64,000 nt of DNA from Streptomyces sp. SAI-127 (GCF_029894425.1 NZ_JARXYJ010000001.1:4526001-4590000); one strand, 5' to 3'; shown: positions 48,283 through 57,622, counted from the first letter of the stretch. Numbers and translations: made by a program. The notes: a model not told the origin generated them from the sequence alone.

Positions 48283-50592
48283 CTACGCCTCCTTGTGGCT
48301 CAGCCGGAGGTCGACTCCGTCCTGGCTGCCGTTCACGGTGACCTGGGTGGCCACCGGCGGGTACCCGCTCGCGATCACCGTGTACTGCTCGCTCGCGAGG
48401 TCGGTGAAGGCGTAGCCGCCGTCGACGCTCGTGGTGCGCGTCCCGACGACGTTGCCCGCGGCGTCGATCAGGGTGACCCGGGCGTCGTCCAGGGCGCGTC
48501 CGTCCGGGGTGTGGACCGTGCCCCGCAGGGTCGCCGCGGCGGTCAGCTCGATGTCGAGGCGGGCGGTCTCGGCGGAGACGGTGGCGGGTACTGCGACCGG
48601 GCGGTGGCCGGGTGCGCTGACGCTCAGCGTGTAGTCGCCGGGCAGCAGTTCAGCGAGCCGGTACCCGCCGTCCGTCCCGGCGGTGGCGGAGGCTGTCACG
48701 TCACCGTGCTGGTCGGTGGCCACGACCAGCGCGGCGGGCAGGGGCTCGCCGTCCCCGCCGCGCACGGTACCGGCGAGGCCGCCGGGGCTGGGCAGGATCA
48801 CCAGGTCGTGGGAGACGGGCGCGCCGTTCACGCTGAGGGTGACGACCTGGGGCTGGTGGCCGGGCGCCGAGCCGATGAGGACCAGGCTGCCGCGCTCGGC
48901 GGTGGCCAGGGCGTACGTGCCGTCCTCGCCGGAGGTGGCGCGGGCCAGTTGGCGGCCGGAGCCGTCGAGCAGGGTGATCGCGGTGCGGGGTACGGGGACG
49001 CCCGTGCCGTTGCGCACCTGCCCGCGGATGACGGGCGCCGCCGTGCCCACGGCGGGAGCGGTGACCGTCGGGGCGATGGGCGCGGTGGGCGCGGCCTCGG
49101 CCGGTGCCTCGACCTGCTCCGCGGGCGCGGTCTGCCTCCTCTTCGCACGGAACAGCAGCGCCGTGATGATCACGCCGACCGCGAAGAAGCCCGCCGACCA
49201 CCAGTAGGCGACCTCGTAGCTGTGCAGCGCCGCGTTCGCCTTGACCAGCGGGTCGGACAGGTGGTCCTCGGCGTAGTGGGTGGCGGCGGTGGCGGCCAGG
49301 GTGTTCAGCAGCGCGGTGCTGATCGAACCGCCCACCTGCTGGGTGGTGTTGAGGGCCGCCGAGGCCACGCCCTGGTCGTTCGCCTGCACCCCGAGGGTGG
49401 CGTAACTCATCGCCGCGGGCATCGACATGCCGAGCCCCGCGCCGAGCAGCAGAAGCGGCGGCAGCACGTGGGAGGCGTAGCTGCTGTCGAGGCCGAGGCG
49501 GGTCAGCCAGACCATGCCGCCCGCGGCCACCAGCATGCCGAGGGGTACGACGATCTTGGGGCCGATCTTCGGTACCAGCCAGTTGGTGGACAGCTGCGCC
49601 ATCACCATCAGCGCGCCCACCATCGGCAGGAAGGCCACGCCGTTCTTGACCGGTGAATAGCCCAGCGTCGACTGGAGGTAATAGGTGAGGAAGAGGAAGA
49701 CGCCGAACATCCCGGCGGACGAGATGAGGATGGTCGACAGGGCGGCGGCGCGGTCGCGGTCGGCGAGGACCCGCAGCGGCAGCACGGGGTGCTTCGCCCG
49801 CGCCTGCCAGAGGAAGAACGCCACCAGCAGGACCCCGCCCGCGGCGAGGAAGCCCCACGTCATCCAGTTGTCCCAGTCGTGCGTCTCCGCGTTGGCGAAG
49901 CCGTAGACGACGCCGAACAGGCCGCCGGAGACCAGGACCACGCCGGGGATGTCCAGCCGGGGCCGTTCGGCCGGTACGGAGCGGCCGATGAAGACGACCG
50001 CGCCGACCAGCGCGAGAACGGCGATGACGTCGTTGACGTACAGCGTCCAGCGCCAGTCCAGGTACTCGGTGAGCAGACCGCCGAGGACCAGGCCGACGGC
50101 GGCGCCGGAACCGGCGATGGCACCGAAGATGCCGAACGCCCTGGCGCGTTCCTTGGGTTCGGTGAACGTCGTCGTCAGGAGGGAGAGGGCCGCCGGGGCG
50201 AGCAGGGCGCCGAACAGGCCCTGCACCGCGCGCGCGACGACCAGCATGGTGAAGCCGTTCGCCGCGCCGCCGACCGCGGAGGCGGCGGCGAAGCCGACGA
50301 TGCCGATGATGAAGGTCGTCTTGCGGCCGAAGAGGTCGGCGAGGCGGCCGCCGAGCAGCAGCAGGCTTCCGAAGGCCAGGGAGTAGGCGGTGACGATCCA
50401 CTGCCGGCCGTTGTTGTCGAAGCCCAGGTCCTGCTGCGCGGACGGCAGCGCGATGTTCACGATCGTGGCGTCGAGCACGACCATGAGCTGGGCGAGTCCG
50501 ATCACGGCCAGTGCCCACCATCGGTGTTTCGACGGGGTCTGGGACTGACCGGACGGCACGACCTGGGCGGTGGCTGCCGGAATGGCTTCCAC
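48283..50592 (-). CDS. DHA2-family MFS drug transporter with C-terminal carboxypeptidase regulatory-like repeats
   Basis: A 769-residue protein. Residues ~25-480 form a 14-helix EmrB/QacA-type proton antiporter (LDATIVNIALPSAQQDL, GGRLADLFGRKTTF, motif C SGAAVGLVLGGLL). After an Ala/Pro linker come three tandem ~80-residue beta-sandwich repeats of the CarboxypepD-reg/SdrD-B type: IRGQVRNGTGVPVPRTAITL, LAGTVRGGDGEPLPAALVV and LRGTVHTPDGRALDDARVTL, each closing with DGxYxLxxLxxGxYTVxxxxxGY. Such tails on exporters are unusual. The GTG at 50592 has GAGGGGAG at ideal spacing; a GTG at 50634 is also in frame. Confidence 0.88.
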   Translation of the reverse strand: MEAIPAATAQVVPSGQSQTPSKHRWWALAVIGLAQLMVVLDATIVNIALPSAQQDLGFDNNGRQWIVTAYSLAFGSLLLLGGRLADLFGRKTTFIIGIVGFAAASAVGGAANGFTMLVVARAVQGLFGALLAPAALSLLTTTFTEPKERARAFGIFGAIAGSGAAVGLVLGGLLTEYLDWRWTLYVNDVIAVLALVGAVVFIGRSVPAERPRLDIPGVVLVSGGLFGVVYGFANAETHDWDNWMTWGFLAAGGVLLVAFFLWQARAKHPVLPLRVLADRDRAAALSTILISSAGMFGVFLFLTYYLQSTLGYSPVKNGVAFLPMVGALMVMAQLSTNWLVPKIGPKIVVPLGMLVAAGGMVWLTRLGLDSSYASHVLPPLLLLGAGLGMSMPAAMSYATLGVQANDQGVASAALNTTQQVGGSISTALLNTLAATAATHYAEDHLSDPLVKANAALHSYEVAYWWSAGFFAVGVIITALLFRAKRRQTAPAEQVEAPAEAAPTAPIAPTVTAPAVGTAAPVIRGQVRNGTGVPVPRTAITLLDGSGRQLARATSGEDGTYALATAERGSLVLIGSAPGHQPQVVTLSVNGAPVSHDLVILPSPGGLAGTVRGGDGEPLPAALVVATDQHGDVTASATAGTDGGYRLAELLPGDYTLSVSAPGHRPVAVPATVSAETARLDIELTAAATLRGTVHTPDGRALDDARVTLIDAAGNVVGTRTTSVDGGYAFTDLASEQYTVIASGYPPVATQVTVNGSQDGVDLRLSHKEA

Positions 50593-50641
50593 GATGGTGC
50601 TCCCCTCATGGGGCTCGGATTGCTCGGACCCCACATCGGTC

Positions 50642-50691
50642 CGAAACCGTTTCGTACACCAAACCTAGGTCACACTTGCAGCGAAACGCAA
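50642..50691 (-). promoter_or_regulatory. Promoter and operator of the MFS transporter
   Basis: On the minus strand TTGCGT (50691-50686) and TAGGTT (50667-50662) are 18 bases apart, a fair vegetative promoter. CGAAACCGTTTCG at 50642-50654 is a perfect 13-base palindrome just after the expected transcription start, well placed for a TetR-type repressor. No TetR gene is adjacent. Confidence 0.5.
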
Positions 50692-50724
50692 ATGTCTTCA
50701 TGGGGTCTCCACCGACCCCGGCGC

Positions 50725-52641
50725 TCAGCGCTCGTAGAGCCCCTCGATCTCCCCCGCGAAGTCCCGCATGACCGCCTCCCGGCGAAGTTTCATCGACGGG
50801 GTCAGATGGCCCGCCGCCTCGGTGAGGTCGGTCGGCAGGACGGTGAAGCGGCGGATGGACTCGGGGCGGGAGACCATCTTGTTGGCCTCGTCCACCGCGC
50901 GTTGCAGGACCGCCCTCAACTCCTCGTCGTTGATGAGGAGTTCGGCGGGAACAGGGTGCTTGCCGTTCATCTGGCGCCAGTGGTTGACGCCGTCCATGTC
51001 CAGGCTGATCAGGGCCGAGATGTAGGGGCGGCGGTCACCGAGGACCATGCACTGCGAGATCAGGGGGTGCGAGCGGAGCCAGTTCTCCAGCGGGGCCGGG
51101 GCGACGTTCTTGCCGCCGGCCGTGATCAGGATCTCCTTCTTGCGGCCCGTGATCGTGAGGTAGCCCTCGTCGTCCAGCTGTCCGATGTCGCCGGTCGGGA
51201 ACCAGCCGTCGGCCGAGGCGGGGGCCACCCCGTCGCCGTACGGGTCCCAGTAACCCCGGAACACCTGACCGCCGTTCAGCAGGATCTCGCCGTCGGCCGC
51301 GATGCGGACCCGGGTGCCCGGAATGGGCCAGCCGACCGTGCCCAGGCGGGGCTTCAGGGGAGGCGTACAGGTCGCGGCCCCCGTGGACTCCGTCAGCCCG
51401 TAGCCCTCGTAGATCTCCATGCCCGCGCCCGCGTAGAACGCGGCGAGCCGGCGGCCGAGCGGGGAGCCGCCGGAGATGATGTGCCGGATCCTGCCGCCCA
51501 TGGCGTTGCGGATACGGCGGTACACGAGCGGGTCGTAGAAGGTGCGGGCGGCTCTGAGGGCCGCGCCAGGGCCGGAGCCGGTGCCCGCGTGGCGGGTCTC
51601 CATCGCCTCGCCGTAGCGGACGGCGACATTGGTCGCGCGGTCGAAGACCGTCACCCGGCCGCCGCTCTCCGCCTTGGCGCGGGCGTTGTTGAAGACCTTC
51701 TCCAGCATGTAGGGGATCACGAGGAGGAAGGTCGGCTTGAAGCTGCTCAGGTCGGCCAGCAGGTCCTCGGCCTGGAGACTCGGCGCGTGGCCGAGGCGGA
51801 CGCGGGCGCGGACGCAGGCGACGGCCACCATGCGGCCGAAGACGTGCGAGATGGGCAGGAAGAGGAGGGTCGCGAGGTCCGCCTCGTCCGACTTCGACTT
51901 GAAGACCGGGTAGAGGAGTTCGATCGCGTTGTCGACCTCGGCGAGGAAGTTGCCGTGGCTGAGCACACAGCCCTTGGGGCGGCCGGTGGTGCCGGAGGTG
52001 TAGACGACGGTGGCGACCGTGCCCGGGCCCAGCATGCCGCGCCGTACGCCGATCTCCTGGTCGGGGACGGCCTGGCCGAGCTCTCCCAGACGCTCCACAT
52101 GACCCTTCTCCATGATCCACATGTGCCGCAGGTCGGGAAGGCGGCTGAGCTCGGGACCGAGGGCGGCGGCCTGGCCGGCCGTCTCCGTCACCAGGGCGAC
52201 CGCGCCGGAGTCCTGGAGGATGAAACGGGTCTGGAAGACGGAGGACGTGGGGTAGATGGGGACCGTCACCAGGCCCGCGGCCCAGGCGGCGAAGTCGAGG
52301 AGCGTCCACTCGTACGTCGTGCGCGCCATGATCGCGACCCGGTCGCCCGGCATCAGGCCCTCCGAGATCAGGCCCTTCGCCACGGCCAGCACCTGCCCGG
52401 CGAACTCCGCCGCCGTCAGATCGATCCAGCGGCCGTCATCCGTACGGCGGCTCATCACCCGCTGCTCCGGCGCCGCCTCGGCGTTGTCGAAGGGCAGGTC
52501 GGCGAGCGAGCCATGGGTCAGCGGCGGGACCAGCGGCGGCACCGACACCTCGCGGACCTCACCGTCCAGCCGCACGATCTCGGGTTCCACGAGCACGGGT
52601 GCGCCGTCGTAGTCGTGGCCGGACACGTACGAGAGGGACAT
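50725..52641 (-). CDS. Long-chain fatty acid-CoA ligase
   Basis: A 638-residue AMP-forming acyl-CoA synthetase. ATP motif YTSGTTGRPKGCVLSHGNF, adenine site IYEGYGLTEST, A8 hinge ITGRKKEILITAGGKN, and a final MKLRREAVMRDF with the catalytic Lys. Full length for the FadD15-like class. The ATG at 52641 has CAGGAG eight bases upstream; the frame opens at 52716 but the extra residues have no resemblance. Likely feeds beta-oxidation or lipid synthesis together with the thiolase block. Confidence 0.93.
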   Translation of the reverse strand: MSLSYVSGHDYDGAPVLVEPEIVRLDGEVREVSVPPLVPPLTHGSLADLPFDNAEAAPEQRVMSRRTDDGRWIDLTAAEFAGQVLAVAKGLISEGLMPGDRVAIMARTTYEWTLLDFAAWAAGLVTVPIYPTSSVFQTRFILQDSGAVALVTETAGQAAALGPELSRLPDLRHMWIMEKGHVERLGELGQAVPDQEIGVRRGMLGPGTVATVVYTSGTTGRPKGCVLSHGNFLAEVDNAIELLYPVFKSKSDEADLATLLFLPISHVFGRMVAVACVRARVRLGHAPSLQAEDLLADLSSFKPTFLLVIPYMLEKVFNNARAKAESGGRVTVFDRATNVAVRYGEAMETRHAGTGSGPGAALRAARTFYDPLVYRRIRNAMGGRIRHIISGGSPLGRRLAAFYAGAGMEIYEGYGLTESTGAATCTPPLKPRLGTVGWPIPGTRVRIAADGEILLNGGQVFRGYWDPYGDGVAPASADGWFPTGDIGQLDDEGYLTITGRKKEILITAGGKNVAPAPLENWLRSHPLISQCMVLGDRRPYISALISLDMDGVNHWRQMNGKHPVPAELLINDEELRAVLQRAVDEANKMVSRPESIRRFTVLPTDLTEAAGHLTPSMKLRREAVMRDFAGEIEGLYER

Positions 52642-52862
52642 GGTCAGCTCCTGGGACGTGCAGCTCGGTAGCGTTCCGCTGCATGAGGTACGCAGGGGAC
52701 GTACCGGGGCGTTCACCCGCGAGTGCGCCTGGAAGGGTTACCTGGGGTTAGGACGGTGATCCTAAGTGGCCCAAGTGGGGGGTCTGTGCGGGTTCGTTGA
52801 TGGTCCGGAGCCGGGACTGTGCAACCTCGACCGCAAAGTGAGACTTCGTCAGCTGTCGGTGC

Positions 52863-54149
52863 TTACGGCCGCTCCAGAATCGCCGTCACCCCCTGCCCGC
52901 CCGCCGCGCACACCGAGATCAGACCGCGGCCCGGGCCGTCCCGTTCGGCCAGCAGTTTCGCGAGGGTGGCGACGATCCGCGCACCGGTCGCGGCGAAGGG
53001 ATGCCCGGTGGCGAGGGAGGATCCGGTGACGTTGAGACGGGCCCGGTCCACCGGGGCCAGCCCCTGCTTCTCCCAGGCCGCGAGGGTCGCCAGGACCTGG
53101 GAGGCGAAGGCCTCGTGGATCTCGACCAGGTCGAAGTCGTCCATGCCGAGACCGGCTCGCTCCAGCATGCGGGGGACGGCGTGGGCGGGGGCCATGAGCA
53201 GGCCGTCCTCCCCCTGTACGACATCCCCTTGTACGAAGTCCACGGCCGCCGTCTCGTACGCCGTGAGGTAGGCCAGCACCTCCAGACCGCGCGCCTCGGC
53301 CCACTCCTCCGACGCCAGCAGCACGACCGCCGCGCCGTCCGTCAGCGGGGTCGAATTACCGGCCGTCATGGTCGGGTCGGGGTCCTTGAGCCCGAACACC
53401 GGCTTGAGCGTGGCGAGTTTGCCGGCCGTCGAGTCGGGGCGGAGGTTCTGGTCGCGGTCCAGCCCGCGGAAGGGGACCACCAACTCGCGGAAGAAGCCCC
53501 GTTCGTACGCCGCCGCGAGCCGCTGGTGACTCGTCGCCGCCAGCTCGTCCTGGGCCTCCCGGGTCACGCCCCAGGCGCGGGCGGTGACGGCCGCGTGCTC
53601 GCCCATCGACAGCCCGGTGCGGGGTTCGGCGTTGCGGGGGATGTCGGGGACGAGGTGGGTCGGACGGATCCGCGCGAGCGCCTTCAGGCGGGCACCGGCC
53701 GACTTCGCGCGCCGGGCCTCCAGCAGGATGCGGCGCAGGTCGTCGTTGACGCCGAGGGGCGCGTCGCTCGCGGTGTCCGCGCCGCCCGCGATCGCGGATT
53801 CCGTCTGCCCCAGAGCGATCTTGTTCGCTGCGGCGACAACGGCCTGGAGACCGGTCCCACAGGCCTGCTGGATGTCGTACGCCGGGGTGCGCGGGTCCAG
53901 TTTCGAGCCGAGGACCGTCTCACGGGCGAGGTTGAAGTCGCGGCTGTGCTTGAGGACGGCACCCGCGACGAACTCCCCGACCGCGCCGGGGCCCTGGAGC
54001 CCCTGGCGTTCGACGAGGGCGTCGAGGACGGCGGTGAGCATGTCCTGGTTCGAGGCGGTGGCGTACGGGCCGTCCGAGCGGGCGAAGGGGACGCGGGCAC
54101 CGGCGACGATCGCCACGCGCCGGGCGACCGGCGGCTTCAGGGGGCTCAT
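52863..54149 (-). CDS. Acetyl-CoA C-acyltransferase (FadI/FadA2-type thiolase)
   Basis: A 428-residue thiolase. Nucleophilic Cys97 in QQACGTGLQAV, then SMGEHAAVTARAWG, NSTPLTDGAA, EIHEAFASQV (His), TGHPFAATGARI and the second Cys in CAAGGQG. It reversibly cleaves 3-ketoacyl-CoA. It is divergent from a FabG4-like/MaoC pair, the same set as Rv0243 fadA2 and Rv0242c-Rv0241c in M. tuberculosis (from knowledge of that locus). The ATG at 54149 is placed nine bases after AGGAG. Confidence 0.93.
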   Translation of the reverse strand: MSPLKPPVARRVAIVAGARVPFARSDGPYATASNQDMLTAVLDALVERQGLQGPGAVGEFVAGAVLKHSRDFNLARETVLGSKLDPRTPAYDIQQACGTGLQAVVAAANKIALGQTESAIAGGADTASDAPLGVNDDLRRILLEARRAKSAGARLKALARIRPTHLVPDIPRNAEPRTGLSMGEHAAVTARAWGVTREAQDELAATSHQRLAAAYERGFFRELVVPFRGLDRDQNLRPDSTAGKLATLKPVFGLKDPDPTMTAGNSTPLTDGAAVVLLASEEWAEARGLEVLAYLTAYETAAVDFVQGDVVQGEDGLLMAPAHAVPRMLERAGLGMDDFDLVEIHEAFASQVLATLAAWEKQGLAPVDRARLNVTGSSLATGHPFAATGARIVATLAKLLAERDGPGRGLISVCAAGGQGVTAILERP

Positions 54150-54179
54150 TTCCACCAGCTCCTCACCTCGGACAACGGC

Positions 54180-54192
54180 TTACCTACGGTAA
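54180..54192. promoter_or_regulatory. Half-length palindrome next to the thiolase/fabG operator
   Basis: TTACC-TAC-GGTAA, a 5-3-5 inverted repeat immediately before the larger one at 54193. The two may form a composite site. Confidence 0.4.
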
Positions 54193-54210
54193 CCTTACTC
54201 CAGAGTAAGG
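54193..54210. promoter_or_regulatory. Palindromic operator between the thiolase and fabG4-like genes
   Basis: CCTTACTC-CA-GAGTAAGG is a perfect 8-2-8 inverted repeat in the 88-base divergent control region. Such sites bind TetR regulators of fatty-acid genes; the TetR gene at 56494 downstream of the same operon is the likely ligand-sensing partner. Confidence 0.6.
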
Positions 54211-54237
54211 AATCTGCGACCGACCCGGGAGATGGAC

Positions 54238-55518
54238 ATGGCCGACCGCTATCTGAGCTTCACCGGTACCGCGCCGGGTCGGTTCCTCACCCGCCGCCTG
54301 GGGCTTCCGCAGCCTGCTGTTCTGCGGCGGTGGGCGGAGGGGTCCCCGGGGTTCGAGGGCGGCGTGCTGCATCTCACCGCGGGGAAGTCACAGCTTTCCG
54401 GGCCGGGGTTCTCGTCCCCGTCGGACACACCGGCCGCGATTCTCCTCGACGCCACCGGGGTGCGGGACGTCGAGGGGCTCGCGGAGGTGCACGCGGCACT
54501 GCACCCGGTCGTGCGGTCGGTCGCCGAGAGCGGGCGGGTCGTCGTCCTGGGGGCGCCGCTCGACCCCGTCGACCATCACCAGGCCGCCGCCCAGCAGGCG
54601 TTGGAGGGGTTCACGCGCTCGCTGGGCAAGGAGATCGGGCGGGGCAGAACGGTCAATCTCGTACGGCTCACCGACGCGTCCGCGGCCGAGTCGACGCTGC
54701 GTTTCCTGCTCTCCCCCAAGTCGGCGTACGTCAGCGGTCAGGTGATCGAGGTCGGGGAGGCGCAGGAGGCCGACGTCGACTGGTCCCTCCCGCTCGCCGG
54801 ACGGACGGCCCTGGTGACCGGCGGGGCGCGGGGCATCGGTGCGGCGGTCGCCGAGACGCTGGCCAGGGACGGGGCCCGGGTGGTCGTACTCGATGTGCTG
54901 GGGACGTCGGCGGATGCCCAACGGCTTGCCGCGCGGCTCGGGGGCAGTGCCCTCGCGCTGGACATCACGGCCGCGGACGCGGGCGCGCGGATCGCGCAGG
55001 CGCTGCCCGAGGGGCTGGACGTGCTGGTCCACAACGCGGGGATCACCCGGGACCGACGGCTGGTCAACATGCCCGCGGAGCGCTGGAGTTCGGTGCTCGA
55101 GGTGAACCTGGCGAGCGTGCTGCGCACGACGGACGCGCTGCTGGAGGCGGGCACGCTGCGGCGGGGCGGGCGGATCGTCGCCACCGCGTCCATCGCGGGG
55201 CTCGCGGGGAACGCCGGGCAGACGAACTACGGCGCGAGCAAGGCCGGTGTCGTCGGGCTGGTGCGCTCCCTGGCGCCCCGGGCGCTGGCCAAGCACGGGG
55301 TCACGGTGAACGCGGTCGCTCCAGGGTTCATCGAGACGAAGATGACGGCGGCGATCCCGCTGTTCATCCGGGAGGCGGGGCGGCGGATGAACTCCCTCGG
55401 ACAGGGCGGGCTGCCGTCCGACGTGGCCGAGACGACGGCGTGGCTGGCGCACCCGGCGTCCGGCGCGGTGAACGGGCAGGTCGTGCGGGTCTGCGGCCAG
55501 AGTCTGCTGGGGGCGTAG
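54238..55518 (+). CDS. 3-oxoacyl-ACP/CoA reductase, high-molecular-weight FabG (FabG4-like)
   Basis: A 426-residue two-lobed SDR. The N-terminal ~185 residues form a degenerate Rossmann-like lobe (AAILLDATGVRD). The C-terminal lobe is a complete SDR: TGGARGIGAAVAETLA, HNAGITRDRRL, catalytic Ser in TASIAGLAGNAGQT and YGASKAG. This is the plan of mycobacterial FabG4. It reduces 3-ketoacyl-CoA/ACP with NAD(P)H. The ATG at 54238 is six bases after GGGAG, so it is preferred to 54232. The next gene starts just behind the stop. Confidence 0.92.
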   Translation: MADRYLSFTGTAPGRFLTRRLGLPQPAVLRRWAEGSPGFEGGVLHLTAGKSQLSGPGFSSPSDTPAAILLDATGVRDVEGLAEVHAALHPVVRSVAESGRVVVLGAPLDPVDHHQAAAQQALEGFTRSLGKEIGRGRTVNLVRLTDASAAESTLRFLLSPKSAYVSGQVIEVGEAQEADVDWSLPLAGRTALVTGGARGIGAAVAETLARDGARVVVLDVLGTSADAQRLAARLGGSALALDITAADAGARIAQALPEGLDVLVHNAGITRDRRLVNMPAERWSSVLEVNLASVLRTTDALLEAGTLRRGGRIVATASIAGLAGNAGQTNYGASKAGVVGLVRSLAPRALAKHGVTVNAVAPGFIETKMTAAIPLFIREAGRRMNSLGQGGLPSDVAETTAWLAHPASGAVNGQVVRVCGQSLLGA

Positions 55519-55523
55519 TGGGG

Positions 55524-56456
55524 ATGCACTCGGACGACAGGCAGGCCGGGGGGGCGTGCGGCGAGGGGGCGAAGGGCGCGGAGGTACGCCCCGGGAACTC
55601 CCACCCGGAGGGCGCGCACCCCCTCACCGTCCTGTCTCGACCTCCCTCCCTCACTCCCCTCCTGGCCGTGGGCGCCCTGCGCTCCCCCTTCAAGCGGCCC
55701 GCTGCGACGGCGGACTTCTCCCGCACCCGGCTGGTGCTGCCCGGGCTGCGGGTGGACCTCGCGCGGCTCGCCGCCTACGAGCGGGTGTGCGGGTTCCCGA
55801 CCGGGGAGGACGCGTTGCCGGTGACGTACCCGCACGTGCTGGGCTTTCCGCTGGCCATGAGTCTGATGAGCGGGCGGGACTTCCCGCTGCCGTTGCTCGG
55901 ACTGGTGCACACGTCGATCGAGATCACGCGGTACCGGGAGCTGGCGGCGACGGGCGAGTACGAACTCAGCGTGTACGTCGACGGGTTGGCACCGCACCGG
56001 CGCGGTACGGAGGCCGCGGTCGTCACCGAGCTGCGGGTGGGCGAGGAGGTCGTGTGGGAGTCGGTGAGCACGTATCTGGCCCGGCACCGCACGACGGAGA
56101 CCGACCGGGAGCGGGACCGCGAGCGGCATGAACCGCTGCCCGGAGTCGACGAGTGGCGGCTGGCCGGGGACATCGGCCGGCGTTACGCCGCCGCGTCCGG
56201 CGACCGCAACCCGATCCACCTGTACCCGCTCACGGCCCGCCTCTTCGGCTTCCCGAGGGCGATCGCGCACGGCATGTGGACGGCGGCCCGCTGCCTGGCT
56301 GCCCACGGCACGCCCCAGGCGGTGCTGGTGCGGGCGGAGTTCAGAGCTCCGGTGCTGCTGCCGGGGACGGTGACGTACGCATCGAACGGCGAGCGCTTCG
56401 AACTGTGCGGCGGGGACCGCGTGCATGTGACCGGGGGCGTCCATCCCCTGACGTGA
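55524..56456 (+). CDS. MaoC-like (R)-hydratase (HtdX-like)
   Basis: A 310-residue double hot-dog protein. The second domain has the hydratase signature RRYAAASGDRNPIHLYPLTARLFGFPRAIAHGMWTAA (Asp and His catalytic, given only to locate about residues 213-250); the first has HVLGFPLAMSLMSG. It hydrates enoyl-CoA to 3-hydroxyacyl-CoA, between ligase/reductase and thiolase. The exact start is uncertain: ATG at 55524, GTG at 55518 overlapping the fabG stop, or a later codon, because residues 1-50 are poorly conserved and polar. Confidence 0.85.
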   Translation: MHSDDRQAGGACGEGAKGAEVRPGNSHPEGAHPLTVLSRPPSLTPLLAVGALRSPFKRPAATADFSRTRLVLPGLRVDLARLAAYERVCGFPTGEDALPVTYPHVLGFPLAMSLMSGRDFPLPLLGLVHTSIEITRYRELAATGEYELSVYVDGLAPHRRGTEAAVVTELRVGEEVVWESVSTYLARHRTTETDRERDRERHEPLPGVDEWRLAGDIGRRYAAASGDRNPIHLYPLTARLFGFPRAIAHGMWTAARCLAAHGTPQAVLVRAEFRAPVLLPGTVTYASNGERFELCGGDRVHVTGGVHPLT

Positions 56457-56493
56457 AGCGGGCGCAGGCCTCGTCGCGCCGCGGACGCCGCTG

Positions 56494-57168
56494 TCAGCCG
56501 ACCTGAAGGGGATCGCCCTCCGAGGGGGTGTCCCGGAGGGTCCACGGACGGCCGTCCATCAGGTTTCCGAGGCCCGCCCACGCGAAGTTCATCAGGGTGG
56601 CCGCCGACTGCCTCGCGGTCACGCCCTCGGTCGCGTTGGCCCAGGCCGCGAGGGACTCGGCGGCGCCGACGAGCGCCTCGGCGAGGCCGGCGACCTCGCG
56701 CTCGGGCAGATCGGGATCGCGGTGCGCCTCGCGGGCCGCGACCACGATCAGGTGGGTCACGAACTCCACGATCTCCTCGCGCATCGCGGTGACCTCGGCG
56801 GCGAACGCCTCACCGTGGATACGGGCCTGGAGATGCAGCACGGACCAGGCGTGCGGGTTCCGCGAGGTGTGGGTGAAGAACGCCAGCAGCCCGTCCCAGA
56901 GCTGACGGTCGGCGGGCAGATCGGTTCGCACGCCCGTCCGCACCGCCTCCGTGAGCGCGGCCGCCTCCCGGCGGATGCACGCGGTGAAGAGGTCTTCCTT
57001 GGAGTTCAGGTACAGATACACCAACGGCTTCGACACACCGGCGAGTTCGGCGATCTCGTCCATCGAGGCGGCCATGTACCCACGCTGCCCGAAGATCTCC
57101 ACAGCGGCGTCCAGCATCTGCTGCTCCCGCACGGCACGCGGCATCCGCTTGCTCTTCACGACACCCAT
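56494..57168 (-). CDS. TetR family transcriptional regulator
   Basis: A 224-residue repressor. Helix-turn-helix MLDAAVEIFGQRGYMAASMDEIAELAGVSKPLVYLYLNSKEDLF (about residues 18-61). The ligand domain has no readable specificity, but the position beside the fatty-acid block suggests an acyl-CoA sensor acting on the palindromes at 54180-54210. The ATG at 57168 is preferred to a TTG at 57174. It converges on the MaoC gene with a 37-base gap. Confidence 0.9.
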   Translation of the reverse strand: MGVVKSKRMPRAVREQQMLDAAVEIFGQRGYMAASMDEIAELAGVSKPLVYLYLNSKEDLFTACIRREAAALTEAVRTGVRTDLPADRQLWDGLLAFFTHTSRNPHAWSVLHLQARIHGEAFAAEVTAMREEIVEFVTHLIVVAAREAHRDPDLPEREVAGLAEALVGAAESLAAWANATEGVTARQSAATLMNFAWAGLGNLMDGRPWTLRDTPSEGDPLQVG

Positions 57169-57214
57169 GCCCAAAGCCTACGGTCACGCGGGCACGGCAG
57201 CGCGGGCGTTGACC

Positions 57215-57526
57215 TCAGGAGGTCTGCGGGGCCTGACCCTGGGGACGGCTCGCCTCGTCGGCGGCCTCGTCCTCCTGGTTGCGGTTCGCCTCCAGGTTGG
57301 CCTTCATCCGGTCGACCCGCTGCACGACCTTGATGGAGGCGCGGTCACGCTCCTTGCGCAGGACGACGAAGCTGATCGGAGCCGAGAGCAGCAGCGAGAG
57401 CAGGACGATCCACATGCCGTTGGAGGCGCCGAGGCCGCGCGGGGCGAGGCCGGAGTAGACGAGGCCCCAGACGACCACGAGGCAGCCCACCAGGATCCCG
57501 AGGCGCATCAGCGTGTAGCGGAGCAT
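57215..57526 (-). CDS. DUF4229 membrane protein
   Basis: A 103-residue protein with two membrane helices (GILVGCLVVVWGLVYSGL and GMWIVLLSLLLSAPISFVVL) and a charged tail (RKERDRASIKVVQRVDRMKANLEANR...). This is the DUF4229 pattern of actinobacteria, role unknown. The ATG at 57526 (MLRYTLMRLG) is the family start; 57568 is upstream. Confidence 0.85.
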   Translation of the reverse strand: MLRYTLMRLGILVGCLVVVWGLVYSGLAPRGLGASNGMWIVLLSLLLSAPISFVVLRKERDRASIKVVQRVDRMKANLEANRNQEDEAADEASRPQGQAPQTS

Positions 57527-57622
57527 GTCAATCCACTCTTCCGTATCCGTATCGAACGGCTCGAACACCCCAAAGGGGCACCGTCCAGTGAAGCACGCCG
57601 GGCACCCGATCTCCGAAGCGGG

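Noticed and set aside
53001..55523. Long frame upstream of the MaoC gene that would make an 1151-residue protein
   Set aside because: It crosses the thiolase (antisense) and the FabG gene in a wrong frame; only the part after 55524 has homology.
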